DNA of 8,085 bases from Flavobacteriaceae bacterium (GCA_018672145.1 JABHGH010000054.1:1-8085), one strand, 5' to 3'; positions 1 through 7,096 are shown, numbered from the stretch's first letter. Numbers and translations are program-made. Notes: generated by a model not told the origin, from the letters alone.

Positions 1-21
1 AACAAATCTGTAATCTTATTC

Positions 22-1320
22 TTATATATCATAACTCTCTAAAAATTCTAAAAACATACGCTTCCAAGCTGTGTTTTTGGTACGTTGATCAAGCATGGTA
101 TTGGTAACAACAAGCGTCACTGGTGATCCGTATTGTTTATTGTTTTCCTTGCATTGTTCTAACACACGCCGGCCACGTCGTGGCGTAAGTTGTGCGCGCA
201 AAACAGCTTCGTTAGCAACAACCGGATGAAGAACCAAATTGGAACGCTGTTCTTTACTCAAATTATAAAAACGAAAGGGGAAGCCGGTTCCTGCGCGATA
301 ACCGGGGCGATCAACAAACTGTAATGAATAATCATTGGTAAAGCCCAAATTGGCAAACTGGTTGTAATTGGATGGAAAACGAATTCGAATCAAATGTTGG
401 CGAATATCTTTCAGTGGACGATGAATTAGCTCACTGAGTCGAGCGACTTCGATTTGCAAAAGGTGATTTTGATTTGTCGATTGATAGGATGCAAGCAAAG
501 AAGTTGGTACGTGATCTGCCACGTCTTTGATACGTTCACGAAAGCGTTTTTTAAACACCGATATGTTGCGGTCATTCGCACTTGGTCGTGCGAACATAAA
601 CATCACTTTGGTTGGGACATTGAGTTTTCGATGCTGTTCAATCCAATCCAAATAGATGTCGTAGGGGTCGGGGCGAAACGACAGACGAGAAGCAAAGCGT
701 TCAAAAAGAGGAACAAAGCGAAGGTTAAAAAAGTCCAAGCCACTTTCAACAATGGTGCGCAAAAAGCTCTTTGATCGATAGGCAAAGGCCTCGGGCACTT
801 CTAAAATCGTTTGGATTTGGCGTGTTGGCGGCTTGATGACAACTTCAGGATAAGCATCTGAAAAATGAGTTAAAAATAACTTAGCCCATATATCAACAAC
901 AGGCTTGTCTGTAAACTTTCCCATCGCAGCCAGTGATCCATGTGTAGAAAAGCGATCCATACCGTCTTTGAGATGTGGCACATGCTCTTCGTAGCGAGAA
1001 AGCATATAGAATGTTGCCGCAAAAATATCGTAGGGTATGGCGCTCGAGTCATCACAAGAAAAGAAAACGGGAGTATCTTCCCAGCGTTTCACCTGAATAT
1101 CATATGGCCGTACGCCTTGTTCGAACAGCAAGGGGTTGGCGTGAACAAAATATTCGTTACTCAATTCTTGGGTGGTATAGGAAAACTTTGGACCAGAGTG
1201 TGCGATAAAAGTCTCCAACACATCTGTGATTTCCAACTCATTTTCTGTGTAGGTTTCAAAAAAATGAGTGAACACATAGCGCAATCGTGCTGTGATTTGA
1301 TGTGTATAGACCAGTATCAT
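22..1320 (-). CDS. Polysaccharide deacetylase-like protein (DUF7033 type), probably inactive
   Basis: This 432-residue protein resembles flavobacterial proteins annotated as polysaccharide deacetylase family, with an N-terminal DUF7033-like region (about residues 1-165) and a NodB-like half (about 168-430). Family-like blocks seen are YDIFAATFYMLSRYEE (97-112), MDRFSTHGSLA (121-131), RQHLIRIRFP (307-316), DYSLQFVDRPGYRAGT (330-345) and PFRFYNL (348-354). Active homologues as I recall them carry an Asp-x-Asp metal motif after the linker and a His-Pro-Ser-Tyr motif later. Here these positions read LEVPEAFAY (173-181) and LLASYQS (275-281), so the aspartates and the histidine appear to be lost. 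There is no signal peptide, which suggests a cytoplasmic protein. The ATG abuts the radC stop codon with no gap (TAAATG), which fixes the start and implies translational coupling. Family assignment is fairly sure; substrate and activity are unknown. Confidence 0.8.
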   Translation of the reverse strand: MILVYTHQITARLRYVFTHFFETYTENELEITDVLETFIAHSGPKFSYTTQELSNEYFVHANPLLFEQGVRPYDIQVKRWEDTPVFFSCDDSSAIPYDIFAATFYMLSRYEEHVPHLKDGMDRFSTHGSLAAMGKFTDKPVVDIWAKLFLTHFSDAYPEVVIKPPTRQIQTILEVPEAFAYRSKSFLRTIVESGLDFFNLRFVPLFERFASRLSFRPDPYDIYLDWIEQHRKLNVPTKVMFMFARPSANDRNISVFKKRFRERIKDVADHVPTSLLASYQSTNQNHLLQIEVARLSELIHRPLKDIRQHLIRIRFPSNYNQFANLGFTNDYSLQFVDRPGYRAGTGFPFRFYNLSKEQRSNLVLHPVVANEAVLRAQLTPRRGRRVLEQCKENNKQYGSPVTLVVTNTMLDQRTKNTAWKRMFLEFLESYDI

Positions 1321-2007
1321 TTAGAGATGTTCTTCATCGGCAAAGCTAAAATAAGTGTTTTCCGTGATGATGAGGTGATCGAGAACATTTATATCAATAC
1401 TTTTTGCCGCTAGCACAAACTTTTTTGTTAGTGCATGGTCGGAAGCGCTTGGCTGAATTTGACCTGAGGGATGGTTGTGTGCAAGAATCAAAGCAACAGC
1501 TCCAAGTTCCAAAGCACGCTTGCACACCAAACGAATATCGACCGATGTTTGAGAAATCCCACCACGACTCAGTTGCTCAAACGCTAACAAGCGATTTGCC
1601 TGATTGAGGTAAACCACCCAAAACTCCTCATGTTGCAAATTGCCTAGCTGGGGTTGGAGCAGTTCAAAAATAGCGAGGCTACTGCGAATCGTCATTTGTA
1701 TTCGTGACGTCTGTTTTTGACGGCGTCCGAGCTCAAAAGCGGCGACCAGCCGAGTGGCTTTGGCCAGACCAACTCCACTAAAACCACACAATTGTGCCAC
1801 ACTACATTGTGACAAGCGATCGAGTTGATGATCAAAATGAGCTAAGATGCGTTTGGCAAGCATCACTGCCGTTTCATTTTTTGTGCCCGAGCTAAGCAGT
1901 ATCGCTAAAAGTTCAGCATCGGTCAGAGATTTTTGTCCTTGTTTGACAAGCTTTTCTCTCGGGCGATCCTCGAGCGCCCAGTCTTTGATGGGAAGATGGC
2001 GGGGCAT
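1321..2007 (-). CDS. radC: RadC family protein (JAB/MPN domain)
   Basis: This 228-residue protein has the normal RadC length. The N-terminus carries the family block IKDWALEDRPREKL (7-20) and SLTDAELLAILLSSGT (27-42). A helix-hairpin-helix segment follows at LCGFSGVGLAKATRL (73-87). The C-terminal JAB/MPN domain has EEFWVVYLN (127-135) and the metalloprotease-like motif HNHPSG (177-182) with Asp190, so the metal ligands His177, His179 and Asp190 are all present. RadC was named for DNA repair, but that role has been questioned and the true function is unsettled. The ATG at 2007 is preferred over an upstream in-frame start at 2076, because the extra 23 residues are unlike the family and would overlap the preceding ligase gene. 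A 34 bp AT-rich gap separates it from that gene. A near-match -7 box (TATATTTA at 2030-2023) might give some independent transcription. Confidence 0.93.
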   Translation of the reverse strand: MPRHLPIKDWALEDRPREKLVKQGQKSLTDAELLAILLSSGTKNETAVMLAKRILAHFDHQLDRLSQCSVAQLCGFSGVGLAKATRLVAAFELGRRQKQTSRIQMTIRSSLAIFELLQPQLGNLQHEEFWVVYLNQANRLLAFEQLSRGGISQTSVDIRLVCKRALELGAVALILAHNHPSGQIQPSASDHALTKKFVLAAKSIDINVLDHLIITENTYFSFADEEHL

Positions 2008-2041
2008 TGATTTTGATTTCTTTAAATATAGGAAACGATTT

Positions 2042-3385
2042 CTAATTAGCGAGGCCTTCCAAATCAAGTCCACCAAAGTGTCCTGAACTCATCATCAGCA
2101 ACAAGGATGCCGGCTGATTGTGAAGCCATGTTTCGAGTGAAGATTTGTCGTAAAATACAGCCAATTCTTTGTGGGCAAAAGAGTCGCGTAAAAGTGTTTC
2201 GTCTAATCCTTCTTTTCCTTTTATCCTTCGTGCCTCTTCGTCAATAAATACGGCTGCATAATCAGACTCATCAAGGCAACCTTCATAATTTTTGACAAAC
2301 CTAGCATCTAGGCTGCTAAAAGTATGGAGCTCCAAACAGACCAAAAATAGGTCTTTGGGAAACTGTTCACGCACTGCTTTTGTTGTGGCAAGAACCTTGC
2401 TCGGTGCATGGGCGAAATCGCGATAAATACGTTTGGCGGGGGTGTCGACAAACAGTTCGAGACGTTTCGAAGCACCCGCAAAAGAAGCGATTGCCTCGTA
2501 GAACGACATTGGTTCAATGCCCATATGCTGACAAACAAGCATTGCACCCGAAAGGTTATTCATGTTATGATTCCCAAAAATCTGAAGTGGAACTGGACCT
2601 TCTTCGGTCTCCAACTGGGTCTGACCACCGATCACAGTATTAGGTGAGGTCGTGTACGGAATTTTGCGAATGGGATTCTCGCTATTGGTCACCAAATCGT
2701 CTAGTAACTCATCTTCCTGATTATAGATCAAAATACCGCCTGCCGTTATGGTTTTAATAAAAATGCGAAACTGCTCCGCATAGTCTTCTTGTGTAGGAAA
2801 AACATTGATATGATCCCAAGCGATTCCACTAATCAAAGCGATATTGGGTTTATAGAGATGGAATTTTGGTCGGCGATCAATTGGAGATGAAAGGTATTCG
2901 TCGCCTTCGAGGACTACAAATTCGTTTTCTTCGGTCAAGTGGGTCATCACATCAAAGCCTTCAAGTTGCGCACCAACCATATAATCAACGGACTTATCCC
3001 AATAGTGAAGCACATGCAAAATCATAGCGGTAATACTCGTTTTCCCGTGACTTCCTCCAATCACTACACGTGTTTTTTCTTTGGTGGCTTCGTAGATGTA
3101 CTCAGGATAGGAATAAATCGGAATTGATAACGCTTTGGCGGCGAGGAGTTCGGGATTATCTTCCTTAGCGTGCATACCTAAAATGATGGCGTCAATAGAT
3201 GTGTCGATGCGACTTGTGTCCCAACCCATTTTCGCGGGAAGCAAACCGTCTTTGTCTAGACGTGAGCGTGAAGGGTCATAGATAGCATCGTCACTTCCTG
3301 AGACGTGATTTCCTTTTCGGTGCAATGCAATCGCCAAATTGTGCATAGCGCTCCCCCCAATAGCAATAAAATGTATGCGCATCAT
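2042..3385 (-). CDS. mpl: Mpl-like Mur ligase (murein tripeptide recycling type)
   Basis: This 447-residue Mur ligase has the three expected domains. An N-terminal Rossmann-like UDP-binding domain contains IHFIAIGGSAMHNLA (4-18). The central ATPase has the P-loop GGSHGKTS (110-117), EGDEY (160-164) and DH (191-192). The C-terminal ligase domain follows GNHNMNN (271-277). The Mpl family joins UDP-MurNAc to the recycled tripeptide L-Ala-gamma-D-Glu-meso-DAP in the cytoplasm. The FAH signature (DFAHAPSK, 323-330), rather than the YGHHP of MurC, favours Mpl. Compared with E. coli Mpl, the second His is Ala, and the later substrate-side block reads ELHTFSSL (352-359), so exact specificity is inferred. 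The first ATG (3385) overlaps the upstream stop as ATGA; the second ATG three bases on is equally plausible. It is the fourth gene of the operon. Confidence 0.88.
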   Translation of the reverse strand: MMRIHFIAIGGSAMHNLAIALHRKGNHVSGSDDAIYDPSRSRLDKDGLLPAKMGWDTSRIDTSIDAIILGMHAKEDNPELLAAKALSIPIYSYPEYIYEATKEKTRVVIGGSHGKTSITAMILHVLHYWDKSVDYMVGAQLEGFDVMTHLTEENEFVVLEGDEYLSSPIDRRPKFHLYKPNIALISGIAWDHINVFPTQEDYAEQFRIFIKTITAGGILIYNQEDELLDDLVTNSENPIRKIPYTTSPNTVIGGQTQLETEEGPVPLQIFGNHNMNNLSGAMLVCQHMGIEPMSFYEAIASFAGASKRLELFVDTPAKRIYRDFAHAPSKVLATTKAVREQFPKDLFLVCLELHTFSSLDARFVKNYEGCLDESDYAAVFIDEEARRIKGKEGLDETLLRDSFAHKELAVFYDKSSLETWLHNQPASLLLMMSSGHFGGLDLEGLAN

Positions 3386-4257
3386 TTTGATTTTATAGAA
3401 CGAATATAAGTAGTTAGTCGGTCATAGGTCAGCAGTGATTCCGCAATCTCTGGAATTTCGGATTCTATTTGTTGTCGAGCGCCATCATTTGTGAGTTCGG
3501 CAAGGCGATAGGATGCATAAACAGGTGGATACAGATCGCCGGCGGTGCTATGAGCAATATAGTCTTTGTAGAGGGCTTGCGCCAGGTCCATGTCGGCAAA
3601 ATAATGCTGTGCGACAACAGCAAGCTCATAGCGACTATCATTGATAGCAAACGTCTTCAACGTGTGTGCATAGGCACTGCCAGCATAGCTATCAAAATCT
3701 GATGACTTTCCTGTTTGTGCCGAAAAGAAAAGCGCTGCCATAATTCCTTCAAAATCAGATATCTCTTTGATGGCCTTCACTTGCTCCCATGCTTTTGCTT
3801 CTCCACCACCCAAAAGGCGAGGCAGAGCAAGATAAACGTGAAGCAAGGCACGCCTAGACAACAGAGAAGAAGGACGTAAACGTACTGCTTCTGCAAAGCT
3901 TGAACGCAAAACAATCACATGGCGAATGGCACTGATTCCGAAGTCGCCTGAAAGCAAAAAACCTGCTGCGGCTGCACGCCCAAACTGATGTGAAAACACA
4001 TGGGGATTCCGATCACAGAGCAATTCAAAATCTTGGAGAGCTTCTTTATAACGTTGGGATTGCAGAGAGAGATTTGCTCTCTGCAACAGCTCCACAGTGG
4101 TCAAGGTTACTGCAGATTGGTTGCGGAGAAAGTCAAGTTGTTCTGTTTCGTTTATTTTTAATATTGTTTTGGGAAAAAGATCGTTGGGTGGACGTTGAGA
4201 AAACCCCAACACACAACAAATAAAAAACAAAATGCCTAGGAGTTTAGCACGTCCCAT
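3382..4257 (-). CDS. Predicted exported protein with TPR-like helical repeats, function unknown
   Basis: This 291-residue protein has a clear N-terminal signal: two basic residues, a hydrophobic stretch (LLGILFFICCVLGF, 6-19) and a possible cleavage site after Ser20. The cysteines at 14-15 do not make a convincing lipobox, so a soluble periplasmic protein is favoured over a lipoprotein. The mature part looks alpha-helical, with TPR-like pairs near 56-85 (LLQRANLSLQSQRYKEALQDFELL) and 215-235. A central block LALPRLLGGGEAKAWEQVKAI (143-163) recalls the 'AP..GG...KA' pattern I associate with Bacteroidota TPR proteins. I recognise no catalytic motif. Its start lies inside the end of obg (22 bp overlap) and no other Met offers an alternative with a signal peptide. 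It overlaps the Mpl-like gene by 4 bp, so the three are probably co-translated. A cell-envelope role is inference from its location and neighbours. Confidence 0.78.
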   Translation of the reverse strand: MGRAKLLGILFFICCVLGFSQRPPNDLFPKTILKINETEQLDFLRNQSAVTLTTVELLQRANLSLQSQRYKEALQDFELLCDRNPHVFSHQFGRAAAAGFLLSGDFGISAIRHVIVLRSSFAEAVRLRPSSLLSRRALLHVYLALPRLLGGGEAKAWEQVKAIKEISDFEGIMAALFFSAQTGKSSDFDSYAGSAYAHTLKTFAINDSRYELAVVAQHYFADMDLAQALYKDYIAHSTAGDLYPPVYASYRLAELTNDGARQQIESEIPEIAESLLTYDRLTTYIRSIKSK

Positions 4258-5234
4258 AGCCGATCTTTTAGTTGTGTCAAACCATGTTGAGCCACAGACG
4301 AAATAAATAACACCTTGTCGTCTGTAAAGGTTTTGTCAGCTAGGGCTTTCATTTCTTGCTTGAGCTCGTCGTCGAGCAAGTCAGATTTTGAAATTGCAAT
4401 CACATAACTTTTATCGAGCAGTTCCGGGTTGTATTTTTTGAGCTCATTACGCAAGATCGAAAACTGCGCAAAGAGGTCATCGGCATCTGCTGGGATCACA
4501 TAGAGCAACACTGCATTTCTTTCAATATGACGCAAAAAGTAGTGTCCCAATCCTTTCCCTTCCGAAGCCCCTTCGATAATGCCAGGAATGTCAGCCATGA
4601 CAAAAGAGCTGTAATCACGCTGTCGTACGATGCCCAGATTGGGCTTGAGTGTGGTAAACTCATAATCGGCAATTTTGGGTTTGGCTGCGGTCAGTGCTGC
4701 CAACAAGGTTGACTTCCCAGCGTTGGGAAAACCAACGAGCCCCACGTCGGCCAACACTTTAAGCTCAAGAGTAAAATGACACTCTTCTCCAGGCATGCCA
4801 GGTTGGGCATAACGTGGCGTTTGGTTTGTTGGGCTTTTAAAGTGCCAGTTTCCACGACCACCTTTTCCACCTTTGACAGCGATAAAGGGTTTCTCATCAA
4901 CGATTTCGGTGATTTTTTCGCCTGTTTCGTTGTCGTTGACAACCGTACCCAAGGGTAAACGAATAATGCAGTCTGCACCATCTGCACCTGTTGAACGGTT
5001 TTTGCTACCATCTCCGCCATGGTCGGCTTTATAGTGGCGGGTGAATTTAAAATCCAAAAGCGTCCACAAATTGGGATCTCCTTGAAAAATAACATGACCT
5101 CCTCGACCACCATCTCCGCCATCGGGTCCCCCTTTGGTGATGTATTTTTCACGATGCAAGTGCGTAGAACCTCTACCTCCTTTTCCAGAAGAAGTGTGAA
5201 TTTTTACATAGTCAACAAAGTTCCCCTCTGTCAT
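4236..5234 (-). CDS. obg: Obg family GTPase
   Basis: This 332-residue protein is a Spo0B-associated Obg GTPase, which in other bacteria binds the large ribosomal subunit and links GTP and ppGpp levels to growth. The glycine-rich Obg fold fills about residues 3-158, with GGPDGGDGGRGGHV (35-48) and KGGKGGRGN (121-129). The G domain follows: G1 GFPNAGKST (168-176), switch region YEFTTLKPNLG (191-201), G3 DIPG (215-218) with IIEGASEGKGLG after it, G4 SKSD (282-285) and G5 SSV (312-314). G4 has Ser in place of the usual Asn of NKxD. The protein ends soon after the G domain with no OCT domain, as is usual for the Bacteroidota form. Its ATG is one base past the adk stop, so the pair is almost certainly co-transcribed and coupled. 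Confidence 0.96.
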   Translation of the reverse strand: MTEGNFVDYVKIHTSSGKGGRGSTHLHREKYITKGGPDGGDGGRGGHVIFQGDPNLWTLLDFKFTRHYKADHGGDGSKNRSTGADGADCIIRLPLGTVVNDNETGEKITEIVDEKPFIAVKGGKGGRGNWHFKSPTNQTPRYAQPGMPGEECHFTLELKVLADVGLVGFPNAGKSTLLAALTAAKPKIADYEFTTLKPNLGIVRQRDYSSFVMADIPGIIEGASEGKGLGHYFLRHIERNAVLLYVIPADADDLFAQFSILRNELKKYNPELLDKSYVIAISKSDLLDDELKQEMKALADKTFTDDKVLFISSVAQHGLTQLKDRLWDVLNS

Positions 5235-5235
5235 C

Positions 5236-5808
5236 TTAAACCGTATTCAGTTTACTCACAAGTTGGGCAGAAATCTCCTCAATGCTTCCCTCCCCATATA
5301 TGCTGTGAAATTTGTTTTGTGCTTTGTAGTAATCAATCAAAGGTGCTGTTTTTTTGTTGTATTCAGCAAAGCGGTTGCGAATTTTTTGTTCGTCTTGATC
5401 GTCGGGGCGACCACTGTCCTCACCACGTTGGAGTAGGCGTTGTACCAAAGCCGTTTCGTCAACCTCCAGAGCAATTGTTGCGTGGATTTGCATGGATTTT
5501 CCTTCTAAAAAGGTGTCCAATGCCAGTGCTTGTTTAGTCGTACGGGGGAAACCGTCAAAAATAAAACCTCCTGCTTCTGGATTGGCGTCCACTTCGGCTT
5601 CTAGCATCTGAATGGTCACCTCGTCGGGAACTAAATCTCCTTTATCCATGTAGGACTTGGCCAAAACTCCAAAAGCTGTGTTGTTCCCAATGTTGTGACG
5701 AAATAAATCGCCTGTCGAAATATGGACAAAACCGAAAGCTTCACGAAGCAACAAGGCTTGCGTTCCCTTGCCTGCTCCCGGCTTTCCAAAAAGTATAATG
5801 TTTTTCAT
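5236..5808 (-). CDS. adk: Adenylate kinase
   Basis: This 190-residue protein catalyses the reversible reaction ATP + AMP = 2 ADP in the cytoplasm. The Walker A loop is FGKPGAGKGT (7-16) with Lys14; Lys9 replaces the Pro of the textbook GPPGAGKG. The AMP-binding segment STGDLFR (31-37) and DGFPRT (85-90) are present. The LID region is the short type without a zinc-finger insertion: RGEDSGRPDD (128-137), followed by IRNRFAEYNKKTAPL (143-157), which carries conserved arginines. The ATG at 5808 is chosen over a TTG at 5829 because the protein then begins MKNIILFG directly before the P-loop. The TTG start would also run into the promoter-like box at 5834-5827. It is the first gene of the six-gene minus-strand operon. 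Confidence 0.96.
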   Translation of the reverse strand: MKNIILFGKPGAGKGTQALLLREAFGFVHISTGDLFRHNIGNNTAFGVLAKSYMDKGDLVPDEVTIQMLEAEVDANPEAGGFIFDGFPRTTKQALALDTFLEGKSMQIHATIALEVDETALVQRLLQRGEDSGRPDDQDEQKIRNRFAEYNKKTAPLIDYYKAQNKFHSIYGEGSIEEISAQLVSKLNTV

Positions 5809-5826
5809 AATCACTAAATGCTCGGG

Positions 5827-5834
5827 CAAAGATA
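5827..5834 (-). promoter_or_regulatory. Bacteroidota -7 element for the adk operon
   Basis: The minus strand reads TATCTTTG here, a perfect match to the Bacteroidota sigma-ABfr -7 consensus TAnnTTTG. It ends 18 bp before the adk ATG, giving a short leader of roughly a dozen bases. No good -33 TTG lies at the usual 17-23 bp spacing; a TTC at 5859-5857 is the nearest. It is the only such site I see ahead of the six genes. Confidence 0.6.
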
Positions 5835-5878
5835 CCCATTATATCAACTTGTTAGCGAAGAATAATGACAGATAAACA

Positions 5879-5924
5879 CATCCATATCGGATGAACATTT
5901 AGGGAAAAACCCTACTTTTGTAGG
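5879..5924. repeat. Cluster of three short inverted repeats upstream of purK
   Basis: Three perfect 5 bp inverted repeats lie within 46 bp. They are CATCC/GGATG with a 5-base spacer (5879-5893), TAGGG/CCCTA around AAAAA (5900-5914) and CCTAC/GTAGG around TTTT (5911-5924). The last two share the bases CCTA, so as RNA hairpins they would exclude each other. The third encloses the purK -7 box. They could be operator half-sites or chance; one such repeat in a region this size would not be surprising, three are mildly notable. Confidence 0.4.
5913..5920 (+). promoter_or_regulatory. Bacteroidota -7 element for purK
   Basis: TACTTTTG matches TAnnTTTG exactly and ends only 5 bp before the purK ATG at 5926. 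Transcription from such an element normally starts a few bases downstream, so the message would begin at or next to the start codon. No clear -33 TTG is present about 20 bp upstream. It lies inside the CCTAC/GTAGG inverted repeat, so a repressor bound there would block it. Confidence 0.5.
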
Positions 5925-5925
5925 C

Positions 5926-7068
5926 ATGGACAATCCGGCTTTTTCGAATGGGCAAACCCTTGGCGTTCTTGGGGGCGGACAATTAGGGAAAATGATGCTC
6001 ACAAAATGCCGACAGTGGGATCTACATACCATTGTCCTTGATCCAAGTGAGACTGCCCCCGCTCGGCTGCTTGCCAACAATTTTTATGTGGGAGATTTGA
6101 TGGACTACCAAACCGTAGTGGATTTTGGACAAAACGCCGATATCATTACTATTGAGATTGAGAATGTGAACGTAGAAGCTTTACAGACCCTTCAAGAGCA
6201 AGGCAAAAAGGTATTTCCCAAACCCGAAACACTCGCCATCATTCAGGACAAGGCAAAACAAAAACAGTTTTATAAAACACACAAGCTACCGACCGCCGAT
6301 TTTCAATCTTTTGACATCAAGCCCGATTGGGACAGCGTCAAAGCGCCTTTGATTTGGAAAGCAAGTCGCTTTGGTTATGACGGTTTTGGTGTGAAAAAAA
6401 TTGAAAATCAACAACATTGGGAAGCCTTGCCCGATGTGCCATGCATTACCGAGTCCTGCGTTGCCATCGATAAAGAAATTGCCATCATTGTGGCACGCAA
6501 CCCCAAAGGAGATTGTGTAAGCTATCCCCCTGTGGAAATGGAGTTTAACAGCAATGCAAACCAAGTGGAGTTTGTGTGTTACCCCTCAACGCTAACACCT
6601 CAGCAAGCGAATGCTTGCAAAACCCTTGCCGAACAACTCACAAACGCGATTGAACATGTGGGATTGTTGGCCGTTGAACTTTTTTTGGATTCCGACGGAA
6701 ACATCTTAATTAACGAAGTAGCGCCACGACCTCACAACAGCGGACACCTAAGCATTGAGGCTGCGGTCACATCACAATTTGAACAGCATCTCCGCACCAT
6801 ACTCGGACTACCTTTTGGCAACTGTGACTTTTTGCAACACGGCATTATGATCAATGTGGTGGGTGACCCAGGGCATCATGGGCCTGTACAATACAAAGGT
6901 ATCGACGAAATCCTTGCCATATCACAAACCCAACTCCACCTCTACGGAAAAGCAGAAACAAGACCCATGCGAAAAATGGGGCATATTACACTAACCGGCA
7001 CAAACATTGATGAGCTGAGACAAAAAGCAGCCCAAGTGAAAACTAAGCTAAAAGTGCACACTATCTAG
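5926..7068 (+). CDS. purK: N5-carboxyaminoimidazole ribonucleotide synthase
   Basis: This 380-residue ATP-grasp enzyme converts AIR, ATP and bicarbonate to N5-CAIR in de novo purine synthesis. The N-terminal nucleotide-binding motif is GVLGGGQLGKMM (13-24), followed by IEIENVN (76-82). The ATP-grasp region has IWKASRFGYDGFGV (143-156), with Lys145 and the glycine-rich loop. The metal and ATP site block is NEVAPRPHNSGH (263-274). The C-terminal family signature HLYGK plus RKMGHITL spans 338-356. Length is typical. ATG 5926 is the only start upstream of the first motif with a Met, and no Shine-Dalgarno sequence precedes it. purE, the next enzyme of the pathway, follows 80 bp downstream. It is divergent from adk, so both promoters share one intergenic region. 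Confidence 0.96.
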   Translation: MDNPAFSNGQTLGVLGGGQLGKMMLTKCRQWDLHTIVLDPSETAPARLLANNFYVGDLMDYQTVVDFGQNADIITIEIENVNVEALQTLQEQGKKVFPKPETLAIIQDKAKQKQFYKTHKLPTADFQSFDIKPDWDSVKAPLIWKASRFGYDGFGVKKIENQQHWEALPDVPCITESCVAIDKEIAIIVARNPKGDCVSYPPVEMEFNSNANQVEFVCYPSTLTPQQANACKTLAEQLTNAIEHVGLLAVELFLDSDGNILINEVAPRPHNSGHLSIEAAVTSQFEQHLRTILGLPFGNCDFLQHGIMINVVGDPGHHGPVQYKGIDEILAISQTQLHLYGKAETRPMRKMGHITLTGTNIDELRQKAAQVKTKLKVHTI

Positions 7069-7089
7069 TATGAAAGACTAGCTTTTTAT
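7065..7089 (+). terminator. Possible weak intrinsic terminator after purK
   Basis: CTAGT (7065-7069) and ACTAG (7077-7081) can pair around a 7-base loop, followed by C and a run of five T. The stem is short and AT-rich and begins within the purK stop codon. An alternative stem pairs AAGCTA at 7045-7050 with TAGCTT at 7079-7084. Confidence 0.3.
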
Positions 7090-7096
7090 TAAACGT

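Noticed and set aside
940..1413. A 157-codon open frame on the plus strand opposite radC and the deacetylase-like gene
   Set aside because: The translation is rich in Cys, His and Phe with no recognisable domain, and the opposite strand carries conserved proteins throughout.
1321..2076. A longer radC with 23 extra N-terminal residues
   Set aside because: The extra part overlaps the end of the Mpl-like gene and does not resemble RadC N-termini, which begin close to the IKDWALEDRPREK block.
4691..5152. A 153-codon minus-strand frame inside obg
   Set aside because: It is another reading frame of the same strand as obg, whose own frame has all GTPase motifs.
5019..5537. A 172-codon open frame on the plus strand across the obg-adk junction
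   Set aside because: It is antisense to two well-identified genes, its translation has no family-like motifs, and it spans the boundary of both; it is a shadow frame.
5236..5808. The GKPGAGKG variant P-loop of adenylate kinase as a novel feature
   Set aside because: The Walker A consensus GxxGxGK is kept, and Lys at this position is, to my knowledge, common in flavobacterial enzymes.
5809..5829. A TTG start for adk adding seven residues
   Set aside because: It would overlap the promoter-like box, and adenylate kinases of this group begin with the beta strand just before the P-loop, matching the ATG at 5808.
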